Shown here: positions 1 through 8,404 of the stretch, one piece after another
Numbering within the stretch: the first letter of the stretch is position 1
Layout of the letters: each line of letters begins with the position of its first letter
Assembly: GCF_025699485.1 (NCBI RefSeq)
Contig: NZ_JANUXN010000019.1
Location: forward strand, 1 to 64,000
Length of the DNA stretch: 64,000 nt
Origin: Thauera carbonicopians
Lineage (GTDB): Bacteria > Pseudomonadota > Gammaproteobacteria > Burkholderiales > Rhodocyclaceae
Direction: 5' to 3'
Made by a program: the position numbers and the translations under genes
The notes under the pieces: generated by a model
Databases searched by the model: none
Seen by the model: only the letters and a program-made list of their open reading frames with translations
Told to the model about the DNA's origin: nothing

Positions 1-79
1 GCCGCCGGGGTCCGCACCCCGACGGCGGGCGTTATACTTTCTGCCAGCCCCATCCGCAGCGATACATGAGGAGCACGAC

Positions 80-661
80 ATGGGCCTGGCTCTGTGCGAC
101 GACCGGACTTACACCTACGCCGATTACCTGACGTGGCCGGACGACGTTCGCTACGAGTTGATCGACGGCGTTCCCCATGCGATGTCGCCGGCACCGTCAC
201 GGACGCATCAGGAAATTCTGCTGCAAATTGCAAGCCAGACGCTCAACACGCTGGACGGTAAGCCCTGCCGCCCCTTCGTCGCCCCCTTCGACGTGCGCCT
301 GCCGCGCGGCAATGAAGCCAACGACGACATCGACACCGTGGTTCAACCCGATCTCGTCGTGGTCTGCGACCGCAGCAAACTCGACGAGCGCGGCTGCCGC
401 GGCGCGCCGGACTGGATCGTCGAAGTGCTGTCACCCTCGACCGCCGGCCACGACCTCATCACCAAGCGCCGGCTGTACGAACGCGCCGGCGTGCGCGAAT
501 ACTGGCTGGTGCATCCGGTCGACCACGTCGTCACCGTGTACCGGCTGCAGGACGGCGCCTTCGGCGCCCCCGACATTCACGAACTGAAGGAAACGCTCGC
601 CGTCGGCGTGCTGCCCGAGATCGTCATCGACTGGGAGCGCGCGCTGCGCAACGTCGGCTGA
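80..661 (+). CDS. Uma2 family (DUF820) putative endonuclease
   Basis: The 193-residue product matches the Uma2/DUF820 family, which has a PD-(D/E)XK-like nuclease fold. The family signature is visible as RYELIDGVP near residues 24-32, PDLVVV with Asp91, and DWIVEVLSPST with Glu115, followed by Lys129, which together suit a metal-dependent nuclease site. The ATG follows a GAGGAG ribosome-binding site at 68-73. It ends directly against yggT on the opposite strand. The biological role of this family is not settled. A second member lies at 19691-20263. Confidence 0.85.
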   Translation: MGLALCDDRTYTYADYLTWPDDVRYELIDGVPHAMSPAPSRTHQEILLQIASQTLNTLDGKPCRPFVAPFDVRLPRGNEANDDIDTVVQPDLVVVCDRSKLDERGCRGAPDWIVEVLSPSTAGHDLITKRRLYERAGVREYWLVHPVDHVVTVYRLQDGAFGAPDIHELKETLAVGVLPEIVIDWERALRNVG

Positions 662-1243
662 TCAGCCGCCGAACAGCAGCGGCGCGAAGTTGCCGCGCAT
701 GCCTCCGAGCAGCATCAGCACGATCTGCAGCACCAGCAGCAGGATCAGCGGCGACAGATCGACATTGGCGATCGTCGGCACGATGCGGCGGAAGGGGCGC
801 AAAAAAGGTTCGGCCAGCGCATGCAGCAGCGGCGCCAGCGGCGCGTGCGGGCTGACCCAGGACAGCACCGCCGAACCGAGCACGACGGCGAACAGCAGAT
901 ACACCATCATGCGGATCAGCTCGATCAGGCCGACGCCCCACAGGCCCACCAGCACCGAACCGACGTTGCCGCTGAACACCGCGCCGCGCAGGCTCAGCTC
1001 GATGGCGACCAGCAGCACCTGCACTACCCAGGCCGGCAGCAGGCTGGCCATGTCCAGGCCGAACAGGCCGGGCACGAAGCGGCGCAGCGGCCGCACCAGC
1101 CAGTCGGTGGTGGAGACGACGAACTGGCCGATCTGGTTGCGGAAGGAAATGCGCTGCCACTGCATGTAGAAGCGTGCCAGCAGCATCAACGTCAGGAAGC
1201 CGCCGGCGACGTCGAGGACCAGCAGCAGGATGTTGGCGAGCAT
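662..1243 (-). CDS. yggT: YggT family membrane protein
   Basis: This 193-residue integral membrane protein carries two YggT repeats. The N-terminal half has a hydrophobic segment followed by PLRRFVPGLFGLD, and the C-terminal half has PFRRIVPTIANVD followed by another hydrophobic stretch. That duplication is diagnostic for the family. It is last in the minus-strand order yggS-proC-yggT, six bases after proC, an arrangement seen in many proteobacteria. The molecular role is not firmly known; osmotic or envelope functions have been proposed for relatives. Confidence 0.93.
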   Translation of the reverse strand: MLANILLLVLDVAGGFLTLMLLARFYMQWQRISFRNQIGQFVVSTTDWLVRPLRRFVPGLFGLDMASLLPAWVVQVLLVAIELSLRGAVFSGNVGSVLVGLWGVGLIELIRMMVYLLFAVVLGSAVLSWVSPHAPLAPLLHALAEPFLRPFRRIVPTIANVDLSPLILLLVLQIVLMLLGGMRGNFAPLLFGG

Positions 1244-1249
1244 CGTGGA

Positions 1250-2074
1250 TCAGTCCTTGCCGAGTTCGGCGCCCAGTTCCTGCCCGCGTGCCCGCGCCGC
1301 GCCGACCGCCCTGACCAGCGCGCCGTGCCAGCCGGACTCGGCCAGGCTGTTCAGCGCCGCCGCGGTGGTGCCGCCCTTGGAGGTCACCTTCTCGCGCAGC
1401 ACCGCGGGCGAATCCTCGGAGCCGGCCGCCAGCTTCGCCGCGCCAAGCACGGTATCGATCGCCAGCCGGCGCGCATCGGCCTCGTCGAAGCCGAGCGCAC
1501 GCCCGGCATCTTCGAGCGCCTCGATGAAATGGAACACATAGGCCGGGCCGCTGCCGGAAATCGCCGTCACCGCGTCCATCTGGTCTTCGGTGTCGGCCCA
1601 CACCACGCTGCCGACCGCGGCCAGGATGCGCTCGGCGGCCTCGCGGCCGTCGGCATCAACGCTCGGATCGGCATACAGCCCGGTGACGCCGGCACCGATC
1701 AGCGCCGGCGTATTGGGCATGCAGCGCACCAGCCGGGAGTAAGACTGGCCCGGCGCACCCAGCCAGCGGCCGAGGTCGTCCAGGCGCAGGCCGGCGGCGA
1801 CGCTGATGACGATCTGCCTGCTCAGCTTGCCCGCGACCGGCGCCAGCGCGGCCTTCATCTGCTGCGGCTTCACTGCCAGCATCAGCACGTCGCAGTCCAG
1901 TGCCGCCGCGTCGAAGGACTCCACCGCGCGCAGGCCGAAGCGTTCGGCCAGCCGCGCACGCGTCTCGGCGCCGAGGTCGACGACCTGGATGTTCGCCGCT
2001 TCGAAACCGCGCTCGATCATGCCGCCGATCAGGGCCGCCGCCATGTTGCCACCGCCCAGGAAAGTGATCTTCAT
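1250..2074 (-). CDS. proC: pyrroline-5-carboxylate reductase
   Basis: ProC reduces 1-pyrroline-5-carboxylate to proline with NAD(P)H, the last step of proline synthesis in the cytoplasm. The 274-residue length is normal. The nucleotide-binding loop FLGGGNMAAALIGG sits at residues 4-17, and the conserved C-terminal block with SGSGPAYVFHFIEAL and VTSKGGTTAAAL is intact. It is transcribed between yggS and yggT, 67 bases after the first and 6 before the second, so the three probably form one operon. Confidence 0.97.
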   Translation of the reverse strand: MKITFLGGGNMAAALIGGMIERGFEAANIQVVDLGAETRARLAERFGLRAVESFDAAALDCDVLMLAVKPQQMKAALAPVAGKLSRQIVISVAAGLRLDDLGRWLGAPGQSYSRLVRCMPNTPALIGAGVTGLYADPSVDADGREAAERILAAVGSVVWADTEDQMDAVTAISGSGPAYVFHFIEALEDAGRALGFDEADARRLAIDTVLGAAKLAAGSEDSPAVLREKVTSKGGTTAAALNSLAESGWHGALVRAVGAARARGQELGAELGKD

Positions 2075-2141
2075 GATGTCCTTCTCTCTGTGAATGCCGG
2101 GCCAGACGCCCGGCTGTCATCCGTTGAATGTGCCTGCCGGC

Positions 2142-2867
2142 TCAAGACTCCACCGCCGGCCGCGTGCGCTCGCCGAAAATCGCCGTGCCCACGCGCACCA
2201 TCGTCGCACCTTCGGCCACCGCCGGCTCGATGTCGTGCGACATGCCCATCGACAAGGTGTCGAGCACCAGCCCTTCGTCCGCCAGTTCCGCCTTCAGCGC
2301 GCGCAGCAGCGCGAAGCGCGAGCGCAACAGGGCTTCGTCGTCGGTCGGCTCGGGAATGCACATCAGCCCACGCAGTTGCAGGCGCGGCAGCGCGGCCACC
2401 GCTTTCGCCAGCGCCGCGGCCTCGTCCGGCGCGACGCCGCTCTTGCTGTCCTCGCCGCTGACATTGACCTGGATGCAGACATTCAGCGGCGGCAGATGCA
2501 TGTCGCGCTGCGCCGACAGGCGCTCGGCGATCTTCAGCCGGTCGATGCTGTGCACCCAGTCGAAGGCATTTGCCACCGGCCTTGTCTTGTTGCTCTGCAG
2601 CGGGCCGATGAAGTGCCATTCGAGCGGCCCATCCAGCCCCTCTTTCGGCATCGACCCGCGCAGTGCCTCGACCTTGGCGACGCCTTCCTGCACGTAGTTC
2701 TCGCCGAAGGCGCGCTGGCCCGCGGCGGCGGCTTCGCGCACCGCATCGGCCGGCCAGGTCTTGCTGACGGCGAGCAGCCGGACCGAGGCCGGATCGCGCC
2801 CGGCCGCCTGAGCCGCCGCTGCAACACGGGCCTGCACGGCCCGCAGGCGCTGCTCGATTGTCGTCAT
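2142..2867 (-). CDS. yggS: PLP homeostasis protein (YggS/PLPBP family)
   Basis: This 241-residue alanine-racemase-fold protein binds pyridoxal 5'-phosphate and helps control free PLP and amino acid pools. The PLP lysine is Lys36 in LLAVSKTWP. FGENYVQEG, HFIGPLQSNK near residues 87-96 and MGMSHD plus RVGTAIFGER near the C terminus are the other family blocks. It begins the minus-strand yggS-proC-yggT operon and is divergent from pilT, with 91 bases between the start codons. This pairing is common in proteobacteria. Confidence 0.96.
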   Translation of the reverse strand: MTTIEQRLRAVQARVAAAAQAAGRDPASVRLLAVSKTWPADAVREAAAAGQRAFGENYVQEGVAKVEALRGSMPKEGLDGPLEWHFIGPLQSNKTRPVANAFDWVHSIDRLKIAERLSAQRDMHLPPLNVCIQVNVSGEDSKSGVAPDEAAALAKAVAALPRLQLRGLMCIPEPTDDEALLRSRFALLRALKAELADEGLVLDTLSMGMSHDIEPAVAEGATMVRVGTAIFGERTRPAVES

Positions 2868-2958
2868 GTCCGTGGTCTACTTCCTCTGGCTGAAGCGGCG
2901 AAAAGTATAACATTCCGCACCGATCGATCTTTTTGGGCGCCGCCCCCCAGGGAACACG

Positions 2959-4002
2959 ATGGACATCACCGAACTGCTCGCCTTCGCCGTCAAGAACAAG
3001 GCTTCCGACCTGCACCTTTCGGCCGGCCTGCCGCCGATGATCCGCGTCCATGGCGACGTGCGCCGGATAAACCTGCCGCCGATGGAGCACAAGGACGTGC
3101 ACGCCATGGTGTACGACATCATGAACGACGGCCAGCGCAAGCAGTTCGAGGAAACCTGGGAGTGCGACTTCTCCTTCGCCGTGCCCAACCTCGCCCGCTT
3201 CCGGGTCAACGCCTTCAACCAGAACCGCGGCGCCGGCGCGGTGTTCCGGACCATTCCGTCCAAGGTGCTGACGCTCGAAGAGCTGAACTGCCCGAAGATC
3301 TTCAAGGAGATCGCCGACACGCCGCGCGGCATCGTGCTGGTCACCGGCCCCACCGGCTCGGGCAAGTCGACCACGCTGGCGGCGATGATCGACTACATCA
3401 ACGAGAACGAGTACGGCCACATCCTGACCGTCGAGGACCCGATCGAATTCGTGCATGAATCCAAGCGCTGCCTGATCAACCAGCGCGAGGTGCACCGCGA
3501 CACGATGTCCTTCAACAACGCCCTGCGCGCCTCGCTGCGCGAGGACCCGGACGTGATCCTGGTCGGCGAAATGCGCGACCTCGAAACCATCCGCCTGGCG
3601 CTGACCGCGGCCGAGACCGGCCACCTGGTGTTCGGCACCCTGCACACCTCGTCGGCGGCCAAGACCATCGACCGTATCGTCGACGTCTTCCCCGCCGCCG
3701 AGAAGGACATGGTGCGCTCGATGCTGTCCGAATCGCTGCGCGCGGTGATCTCGCAGACCCTGCTCAAGACCAAGGACGGCCAGGGCCGCGTCGCTGCGCA
3801 CGAGATCATGATCGGCACCCCGGCGATCCGTAACCTGATCCGCGAGAACAAGATCGCGCAGATGTACTCGTCGATCCAGACCGGCCAGAACGTCGGCATG
3901 CAGACCCTGGACCAGTGCCTGGCCGACCTGGTGCGGCGCAATGTGGTGTCGCCGGTCGAGGCGCGCCTGCGCGCCCAGAACAAGGACAGCATCGCCGGCT
4001 GA
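2959..4002 (+). CDS. pilT: type IV pilus retraction ATPase PilT
   Basis: PilT is the hexameric cytoplasmic motor that depolymerises type IV pili for twitching motility and DNA uptake. The 347-residue length is usual. Walker A GPTGSGKS lies at residues 130-137, followed by the Asp box ILTVEDPIEF, Walker B DVILVGEMRD and the His box GTLHTSS. The C-terminal AIRNLIREN motif, needed for retraction in studied PilT proteins, is present. It is followed 69 bases later by pilU. The pilin gene is at 15416, away from this pair. Confidence 0.98.
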   Translation: MDITELLAFAVKNKASDLHLSAGLPPMIRVHGDVRRINLPPMEHKDVHAMVYDIMNDGQRKQFEETWECDFSFAVPNLARFRVNAFNQNRGAGAVFRTIPSKVLTLEELNCPKIFKEIADTPRGIVLVTGPTGSGKSTTLAAMIDYINENEYGHILTVEDPIEFVHESKRCLINQREVHRDTMSFNNALRASLREDPDVILVGEMRDLETIRLALTAAETGHLVFGTLHTSSAAKTIDRIVDVFPAAEKDMVRSMLSESLRAVISQTLLKTKDGQGRVAAHEIMIGTPAIRNLIRENKIAQMYSSIQTGQNVGMQTLDQCLADLVRRNVVSPVEARLRAQNKDSIAG

Positions 4003-4071
4003 ACGCCGGCTGTCATCCTTCCTTAACGCCTCCCGACCCCGCACCCCCACTCCGCAGGAGAGCACGCCCCG

Positions 4072-5205
4072 ATGGAACGCGACCAGGCACTCAAGTTCAT
4101 GCACGATCTGCTGCGGCTGATGCTGCAGAAGAACGGTTCCGACCTGTTTCTCACCGTCGGCTTTCCGCCGGCGATCAAGATCGACGGCCGCATCACGCCG
4201 CAATCCAACCAGGCGATGCAGCCCCAGCACACTGCCGAACTCGCGCGCGCGATCATGAACGACCGCCAGGCGGCCGAATTCGAGGCCACCAAGGAATGCA
4301 ACTTCGGCATCTCGCCGGCAGGCATCGGCCGCTTCCGCGCCAACGCCTTCGTCCAGCAGGGCAAGGTCGGACTGGTGCTGCGCACCATCCCGCAGCGCAT
4401 TCCCGGCCTGGAAGAGCTGGGCATGCCTGCGGTGCTGAACGACGTGGCGATGAGCAAGCGCGGCCTGGTGGTGTTCGTCGGCGGCACCGGCACCGGCAAG
4501 ACGACTTCGCTCGCCGCCATGGTCGATCATCGCAACGAGAACAGCTACGGCCACATCATCACGGTCGAGGACCCGATCGAGTTCGTGCACCCGCACAAGA
4601 ACTGCATCGTCACCCAGCGCGAGATCGGCATCGACTCCGACTCGTGGGAAACGGCGCTCAAGAACACCCTGCGCCAGGCGCCGGACGTCATCCTGATGGG
4701 CGAGATCCGCGACCGCGAGACCATGGACTACGCCATCGCCTTCGCCGAGACCGGCCACCTGTGCCTGGCCACGCTGCACGCCAACAGTGCCAACCAGGCG
4801 ATCGACCGCATCATCAACTTCTTCCCCGAGGAGCGCCGCCAGCAGTTGCTGATGGACCTGTCGCTGAACCTGCGCGCGATGATCTCGCAGCGGCTGCTGC
4901 CGCTGAAGGAGCGCAAGGGCCGCGTGCCGGCGGTGGAAGTGATGCTGAACTCGCCGCTGATCGCCGACCTGATCTTCAAGGGCAGCATCCCCGAGATCAA
5001 GGAAGTCATGAAGCGCTCGCGCGAAAGCGGCATGCAGACTTTCGACCAGGCCTTGTTCGAGCTCTACGAGGCCGGCAAGATCACTTACGAAGACGCGCTG
5101 CGCAACGCCGATTCCATCAACGACCTGCGCCTGCAGATCAAGCTCCACAGCAAGCTCGGCGAACAGCCGAGCAGCGGCGGGCTGCAGGACCTCGGCCTGG
5201 TCTGA
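4072..5205 (+). CDS. pilU: PilT-dependent retraction ATPase PilU
   Basis: PilU is a PilT paralogue that works with PilT to power pilus retraction. The 377-residue protein has Walker A GGTGTGKT at residues 137-144, the Asp box IITVEDPIEFV, Walker B VILMGEIRD and the His box ATLHANSANQ. It keeps the QTFDQALFELYEAG block typical of PilU and has the longer tail that separates PilU from PilT. The ATG at 4072 lies 10 bases after an AGGAG sequence. It ends three bases from the convergent methyltransferase gene. Confidence 0.97.
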   Translation: MERDQALKFMHDLLRLMLQKNGSDLFLTVGFPPAIKIDGRITPQSNQAMQPQHTAELARAIMNDRQAAEFEATKECNFGISPAGIGRFRANAFVQQGKVGLVLRTIPQRIPGLEELGMPAVLNDVAMSKRGLVVFVGGTGTGKTTSLAAMVDHRNENSYGHIITVEDPIEFVHPHKNCIVTQREIGIDSDSWETALKNTLRQAPDVILMGEIRDRETMDYAIAFAETGHLCLATLHANSANQAIDRIINFFPEERRQQLLMDLSLNLRAMISQRLLPLKERKGRVPAVEVMLNSPLIADLIFKGSIPEIKEVMKRSRESGMQTFDQALFELYEAGKITYEDALRNADSINDLRLQIKLHSKLGEQPSSGGLQDLGLV

Positions 5206-5208
5206 GGC

Positions 5209-6378
5209 TCAGCCTGCCGGGTCCGGCGCCCGGTCCTTGCGGCGATTGCTGCCGCTGACCATGCGGTACTCGAGCAGCCGGCATTCCAGTGCGCCGTTGA
5301 ACAGCGGCGTGCGCTTGCTGGCCTTCAGGCCGATCAGCTTCGGCAGCGCCGGATCGGCGCTGAAGAAATAACAGCGCCAGCCACCCCAGCGCTGCTTCAG
5401 CGCATCGCCCAGGCGCGGATAGAAGGCGGCCAGTTCCTCGGCCTCGCCGATGCGCACGCCGTAGGGCGGATTCGCCACCATCACGCCTTCGGCCGCGGGC
5501 GGCGTCCGCTCCAGCACGTCGGCGCGGTCCAGCGTCACGCACTTCGCCAGCCCGCCCGCATCCAGATTCACCCGCGTGCGCCGCACCCATTCGCCGACGA
5601 TGTCCGAGCCGAAGATCGGCAGGACACGCGGCGCCTGGCGCCGAGATTCCGCGGCGCGGCGCACCGCCGCCCAGCCGCTGCGGTCGTGGTGGCGGAACTT
5701 CTCGAAGCCGAAGCCGCGCCCCAGCCCCGGCGCGATGTCGAGCGCCATCATCGCCGCCTCGATCAGGAAAGTGCCGCTGCCGCACATCGGATCGAGCAGC
5801 ACTTCGCCCGGCGTCCAGCCGGACAGGCGCAGGATGCCGGCGGCAAGGTTCTCCTTCAGCGGCGCCTCGACCGCAGCGGGCTTGAAGCCGCGCTTGTACA
5901 GCGGCTCGCCCGATGTGTCGACGTACAGCGTCGCCGTGTCCTCGGTCAGGAAGAGATGGATGCGTACCACCGGATTGACCGTATCGACGCTCGGCCGCCG
6001 GCCGCTGACGGTGCGGAAGTGGTCGCACACCGCGTCCTTGACCCGCAGCGTGATGAACTCCAGGCTCTTCAACGGCGACTTGCGCGCGGTGACGTAGATG
6101 CGGATCGTGTCGTCGGCGGTGAACCACTTCGCCCAGGTCACGCTGTAGGCGAGCTTGTAGATGTCGATCTCGGCCCGGTAGCGGCCCTGCGCCACCCGCC
6201 ACAGCACGCGCGTGGCGAGCCGGCTTTCCAGGTTGGCGCGGTGGCAGGCCGCCCAGTCGCCCTGCCAGGCCACCCCGCCATGCACCGCCTGCACGCCCTT
6301 GGCGCCGAACGACCGCAGTTCGTCGGCGAGCAGGGCTTCGAGGCCTCGCGGACAGGGTGAAAAGAAGGCTTCGGCCAT
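5209..6378 (-). CDS. THUMP-domain class I SAM-dependent RNA methyltransferase
   Basis: The protein resembles the N-terminal, m2G-forming half of E. coli RlmL (23S rRNA G2445 N2-methyltransferase), as a stand-alone enzyme of 389 residues. A THUMP RNA-binding region covers roughly residues 40-150. The methyltransferase shows LLDPMCGSGTFLIEA, a SAM-binding motif, and VANPPYG, the NPPY catalytic motif of N2-guanine methyltransferases. ATG at 6378 is chosen because GGAG lies just upstream; an in-frame ATG 30 bases earlier is possible. The exact rRNA target is inferred from the family. Confidence 0.9.
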   Translation of the reverse strand: MAEAFFSPCPRGLEALLADELRSFGAKGVQAVHGGVAWQGDWAACHRANLESRLATRVLWRVAQGRYRAEIDIYKLAYSVTWAKWFTADDTIRIYVTARKSPLKSLEFITLRVKDAVCDHFRTVSGRRPSVDTVNPVVRIHLFLTEDTATLYVDTSGEPLYKRGFKPAAVEAPLKENLAAGILRLSGWTPGEVLLDPMCGSGTFLIEAAMMALDIAPGLGRGFGFEKFRHHDRSGWAAVRRAAESRRQAPRVLPIFGSDIVGEWVRRTRVNLDAGGLAKCVTLDRADVLERTPPAAEGVMVANPPYGVRIGEAEELAAFYPRLGDALKQRWGGWRCYFFSADPALPKLIGLKASKRTPLFNGALECRLLEYRMVSGSNRRKDRAPDPAG

Positions 6379-6598
6379 TGCGGGCTCCGGACAGAAAGAG
6401 GAGCGCATTGTACCGCCGGCCGCGGGCCTGCCGGGCGGAACGCCGCGTATCCGGCGCCGCCGACGCGATATGAGCAGGAAATATGCATTTTGGCGTTTTC
6501 CATGTATTTCTGCCCCCGCCTGGGGCTATCATTCAAAATGTAAGAAAAAACGTCGGGCGACGGCGGCCAGCGCATCGTCCACTGCCGCGAGGACCATC

Positions 6599-8254
6599 AT
6601 GGACATCAGACCCCAGCAGCGACCGCCTGCCTCGCGCGCAGCCGGGATGTCGCCCTTCCTGCTCGGCCTCGCCCTGCTCGGCCACTGCGCCGCCGCCCAG
6701 GCGCAGCAGGATTTCGACTACATCGTCCAGCCCGGCGACAACCCGTGGAACATCACCACGCGTTATCTCAAGCACATCAACTACTGGCCGCGGATCCAGG
6801 ACTACAACCAGATCCTCCAGCCGACCCGGATTCCGCCCGGCACCCGGCTGCGCATGCCGTTCGCGTGGATGCGGGTCGAAGCCGTGTCGGCACGCGTGCT
6901 CGATGTGCTCGGCACCGTCGAGCACGACAGCGGTGGCCGGACGGGCAGCCTTTCGCCCGGCATGACGCTTTCCGCCGGCACCCTGATCCGCACCGGCCAT
7001 GACGGCAGCGTGACGCTGCAGCTTCCGGACGGCAGCCGCAGCCTGATCGAGGCCAACTCCGAACTGCAGATACACACGCTGCATCGCCTGCAGGCCTCGG
7101 ACGGGCAACTGGTCGGCTTCGAACTGAAGCACGGCCGCATCGACAACAGCGTACAGTCCGTCCGGCACAACGGCGGCCGCTACACCATCGAGACGCCCGC
7201 TGCGGTGGCCGCCGTCCGCGGCACCGAATTCCGTGTCGCGGCGCTGGCCGGCGGCATGCTGGCGGAAACGGTGAGCGGCGAAGTCTCCCTGCGCAACCAG
7301 CGCGGCGAAACCCGCCTCGGCTCCGCCACAGGCGCGTATGCAGCCGCGGGCAAGGCGCCCGGGCAGGCCGTCCGCCTGCTGCCTGCACCGAGCGTGAAAG
7401 CCGTGCCCGACGTCATCGACCGCCTGCCTTTCCGCCTGCCGATCGAAGCCGTCGCCGGGGCGGTGCAATACCGTACCCAGATTTCTGCGCAGCAGAACTT
7501 CACCGCGCTCGCTTCGGACCTCGTCGCCGACGAAGCCGCGGTGCTCGGCAGCGCCGCGCTGGCCGACGGCCGCTACCGCATGCGCGTACGCGCGATTGAC
7601 AGCCGCGGCCTGGAGGGCTTGAGCACCGAGCGCGAGATCGTCGTCGATGCGCGGCCGGAGCCGCCCTTCCCCAGCCAGCCGCCGGCAGGCGGCTTCGCCG
7701 TGGAAGACAAGGTCGCCTTCCGCTGGGCACGCGTCCCCGACGCCCGGGCCTACCATTTCCAGCTCGCCACCGACAGCAGCTTCGCCGCGCCGGTCGTCGC
7801 CCATGAAGCACTCGACGGCACCGAGTTCGTTGTCGACGACGGCCTGCCCGCCGGCGATTATTTCTGGCGCATCGCCGTCAGCACGGCGGCCGAAGGTCGC
7901 GGACCGTGGTCCGATCCCCAACCCTTCCGGCGCCCGCCGGCCGGCCCTTCCGCCGCACAGGCCGAAGTGGACGACGACACCCTCCGGCTGCACTGGCGCG
8001 CCGGCGGCGAGGGCGATCGCTACCAGATCCAGCTCAGCCGTGACGCCGGCTTCGAGTCACCCGAGCACGAGTTCGACACCGCCACCCCCGAGATCGCCCT
8101 CCACCAGCCCGAAGCGGGGACCTGGCACGTGCGCATCCGCATCCAGGAACCCGGCAGCCCGCCCGGCCCCTGGGGCCAGCCGCAGCAGATCGACGTACCG
8201 CACAACCGCTGGCAGGCGCTCTTCCTGCTGCTGCCGGTCATCCTCGCCCTATGA
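6599..8254 (+). CDS. LysM-FecR domain exported protein with C-terminal Fn3-like modules
   Basis: The 551-residue protein starts with a likely signal peptide (hydrophobic stretch near residues 15-40), then a LysM-like segment YIVQPGDNPWNITTRYL, then a FecR-type domain with LIRTGHDGSVTLQLPDGS and TPAAVAAVRGTEFRV. Two repeated segments with FRW..P.A..Y..Q.A.D..F follow and look like fibronectin-type modules. A hydrophobic C terminus ends the protein. ATG 6599 follows GAGGA. LysM/FecR proteins of this kind are often adjacent to CHASE2-domain signalling proteins, as here with the next gene, and may modulate that sensor from the periplasm (inference). Confidence 0.85.
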   Translation: MDIRPQQRPPASRAAGMSPFLLGLALLGHCAAAQAQQDFDYIVQPGDNPWNITTRYLKHINYWPRIQDYNQILQPTRIPPGTRLRMPFAWMRVEAVSARVLDVLGTVEHDSGGRTGSLSPGMTLSAGTLIRTGHDGSVTLQLPDGSRSLIEANSELQIHTLHRLQASDGQLVGFELKHGRIDNSVQSVRHNGGRYTIETPAAVAAVRGTEFRVAALAGGMLAETVSGEVSLRNQRGETRLGSATGAYAAAGKAPGQAVRLLPAPSVKAVPDVIDRLPFRLPIEAVAGAVQYRTQISAQQNFTALASDLVADEAAVLGSAALADGRYRMRVRAIDSRGLEGLSTEREIVVDARPEPPFPSQPPAGGFAVEDKVAFRWARVPDARAYHFQLATDSSFAAPVVAHEALDGTEFVVDDGLPAGDYFWRIAVSTAAEGRGPWSDPQPFRRPPAGPSAAQAEVDDDTLRLHWRAGGEGDRYQIQLSRDAGFESPEHEFDTATPEIALHQPEAGTWHVRIRIQEPGSPPGPWGQPQQIDVPHNRWQALFLLLPVILAL

Positions 8255-8404
8255 ACTCCATCGCCCCCCCATCCACGAGAAACGCTTCCCCGCCCCCGGG
8301 GATGGCGAAGGGAGGCCGTTGCGGCGCATGTCGCCAGTTCGATGGATGGCATCACGCACGCATGATCCTGAACTTCCTGGCCGGGGTGAAAGGAGGCTAG
8401 CCCA

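Noticed and set aside
2071-5148. A 1025-codon open frame on the minus strand over pilT and pilU.
   Set aside because: It is antisense to two certain genes, with His/Asp/Gln-rich nonsense typical of reverse-frame reading.
8255-8404. A c-di-GMP (GEMM-type) riboswitch in the gap before the CHASE2-GGDEF-EAL gene.
   Set aside because: The conserved GEMM core elements are not present; only a ribosome-binding site is recognisable.
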